The position numbers were made by a program, and so were the translations under genes. Under the pieces are notes generated by a model. The model did not search any database and was not told the DNA's origin. It saw only the letters and a list, made by a program, of their open reading frames with translations. Shown here piece after piece: positions 62,867 to 64,000 of a stretch of 64,000 nucleotides of DNA (the first letter of the stretch is position 1; every line of letters starts with the position of its first letter). Source of the stretch: Porphyra umbilicalis (lineage: Eukaryota > Rhodophyta > Bangiophyceae > Bangiales > Bangiaceae); assembly GCA_002049455.2 (NCBI GenBank), contig KV918841.1, forward strand, positions 206,820-270,819. The letters run 5' to 3'.

Positions 62867-63892
62867 ATGTCGGTCATGATGGACCCGTTTTTGCGGCGGT
62901 CCCCCCCCCCAACCCCCCCCCCCCCCCCCCCCCCCCCCGCCCGCCTCGACGCCGCCGCCGCCGCCGCCAAATTCCGCGCCGCCGTCACGGGCGCGCGCAC
63001 GACGCTCACGGACGGGGCGCTCGCGCAGGCGGCGGTTGTTGCCCTCCTCCTCCCCCTCGACGCGGTCAAGACGCGGCTGCAAGTGATGCCCGCCGCCGCC
63101 CGCCCGACGGCCGTTGCCGCCCGCCTCGGCGCGGCGGGCCACTGGTACGGGGGCCTCGTGCCGGCGGTGGCGGGCGCGTTGCCGTATGGGGCGCTCACGT
63201 TTGGCACGTACGAGGTGGCCAAGGAGGTGCTCGCGGAGCGCGCGCCGCGCCTGCCCCGCCGCCGCCGCCTCGTGGCGGCGGCGGTGCTCGCCGACGCGGT
63301 CGGGGGGTTGTGGCTGGCGCCCGCCGAAAACATCAAGCAAAAGGTGCAGACGGGCGTTTACGCCGACGCGGCGTCGGCGGTGCGGATTATGGCGCGCACG
63401 GGGGGGGTGTCTGCCTTTTACCAGGGCTATGGGGCGCTCCTCGCGCGGGACTTGCCCGCCCGCGCGTGCCAACTCGCCGTGTACGAGGCGATCAAGGGGC
63501 GCCTCACCGCCCGCGCGGCTGCCGCTGCCGCCGACGGCAGCGGCAGCGCCGCTGGCACGTCGGCCCCCCGCCCCTCCCCCCCCGCCCCCCTGCGGCCGGC
63601 GGTCGCCCTCGCCGTCGGCGCCGCATCCGGCGCCATTGCCGGCGCGGCGACGGCGCCGCTCGACGCGTTAAAGACGCGGATGATGGCGCAGCGGGGGGGG
63701 CCCGCCAACTTGTACGCCAACGTCGTGCACGCCGCCATCCAGTCGGTGCGCGTCGACGGGCCGGCGGCGCTGTGGCGGGGGGTCCTCCCGCGGACCGTCT
63801 ACGCGGCCGCGTCGGCGGCCTGCTTTTTCGGCGCCTACGAGGCCGTCAAGCGGCTGCACGCGGCGGGGGCGGGGGCGGCCGCCGCCGCCGCG

Positions 63893-63925
<33 letters not shown>

Positions 63926-64000
63926 GCCCCGCGTGGCGGTGCTGGGGGGGGGGTGCCCCGGGGGGGGGGGGGACGCCCCACCAGCGCCGCGCCGCGCGCG
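62867..64000 (+). CDS. SAM-carrier-like mitochondrial/plastid carrier (SLC25A26 type), partial
   Basis: This inner-envelope carrier probably imports S-adenosylmethionine into an organelle. The ATG at 62867 (MSVMMDPFLRR) is in frame through a long poly-Pro stretch with the body, and the frame stays open to the window edge, so the 3-prime end is missing. Three carrier repeats are complete: LPLDAVKTRLQ, then APAENIKQKVQTGVYADA, then APLDALKTRMM. The middle motif with KQ-VQTG, together with GYGALLARDLPARACQLAVYE, matches the SAM carrier subfamily (in plants, PAEVVKQRMQTG). Paired segments GTYEVAKEV and FFGAYEAVKRL end repeats one and three. After the last helix the sequence turns into Ala- and poly-G runs where a stop is expected. 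The length of the C runs at 62,910-62,938 decides whether this start is right. Confidence 0.85.

Noticed and set aside
63895..64000. G-rich right edge as telomeric or subtelomeric repeat
   Set aside because: The G runs have no regular telomere-like unit and follow directly from the carrier gene's low-complexity end.

Overview
The window looks like nuclear DNA of a very GC-rich, gene-dense photosynthetic eukaryote, most likely a bangiophyte red alga of the Porphyra/Pyropia type. This is inferred. The visible support is a set of eukaryotic organelle genes (mitochondrial porin, two mitochondrial carriers, an Mrs2-type magnesium channel, a plastid lipid-associated protein/fibrillin), a few short spliceosomal introns with GTACG-type donors, few introns overall, and extreme G/C runs. 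I see no rRNA, tRNA, CRISPR array, operon or prokaryotic signal. No phycobilisome or plastid genome gene is present that would settle the lineage.

Layout. 1-11.3 kb is repeat- and transposon-rich: a gag-like unknown ORF in two frames (2680-4082), a palindromic tandem repeat (4260), a broken unknown ORF (5354-6066), a 245-bp inverted-repeat element (6423-6667), and a full-length Tigger/pogo-like DDE transposase on the minus strand (8485-11037). 11.3-14.3 kb has GC islands and small inverted repeats only. 14.3-19.7 kb holds a low-complexity unknown gene, a 3-hydroxyacyl-CoA dehydratase and a two-exon membrane protein. 19.7-23 kb is largely non-coding with one decayed reading frame. 23.4-29.8 kb carries a sugar-nucleotidyltransferase-like gene, an exosome RRP45 subunit, a fibrillin and a mitochondrial carrier. 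32.4-45.9 kb carries a diacylglycerol-lipase-like gene, a secreted LPMO-like oxidase, an alpha/beta hydrolase, an inositol 1,3,4-trisphosphate 5/6-kinase and a TMCO4/DUF726 protein. 47.9-64 kb carries catalase, an OCRL-like inositol 5-phosphatase, an Mrs2 channel, a stand-alone C-terminal CAP, an unknown acidic protein, VDAC, and a SAM-carrier-like gene running off the right edge.

The genes fall into two composition classes. One class (catalase, VDAC, CAP, Mrs2, nucleotidyltransferase) is moderately GC-rich and open in one frame. The other (fibrillin, carrier, lipase, hydrolase, kinase, TMCO4, 5-phosphatase) is extremely GC-rich, and its conserved protein is spread over two or three frames that switch at poly-G or poly-C runs. 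Homopolymer length errors are the simplest explanation. In those genes the given ends are the span of the recognisable protein, not a single ORF.

Functionally, the window mixes lipid and membrane metabolism (acyl-CoA dehydratase, lipase, hydrolase, TMCO4, fibrillin), inositol signalling (kinase and 5-phosphatase) and organelle transport (two carriers, porin, Mg channel). Genes lie on both strands as independent units.
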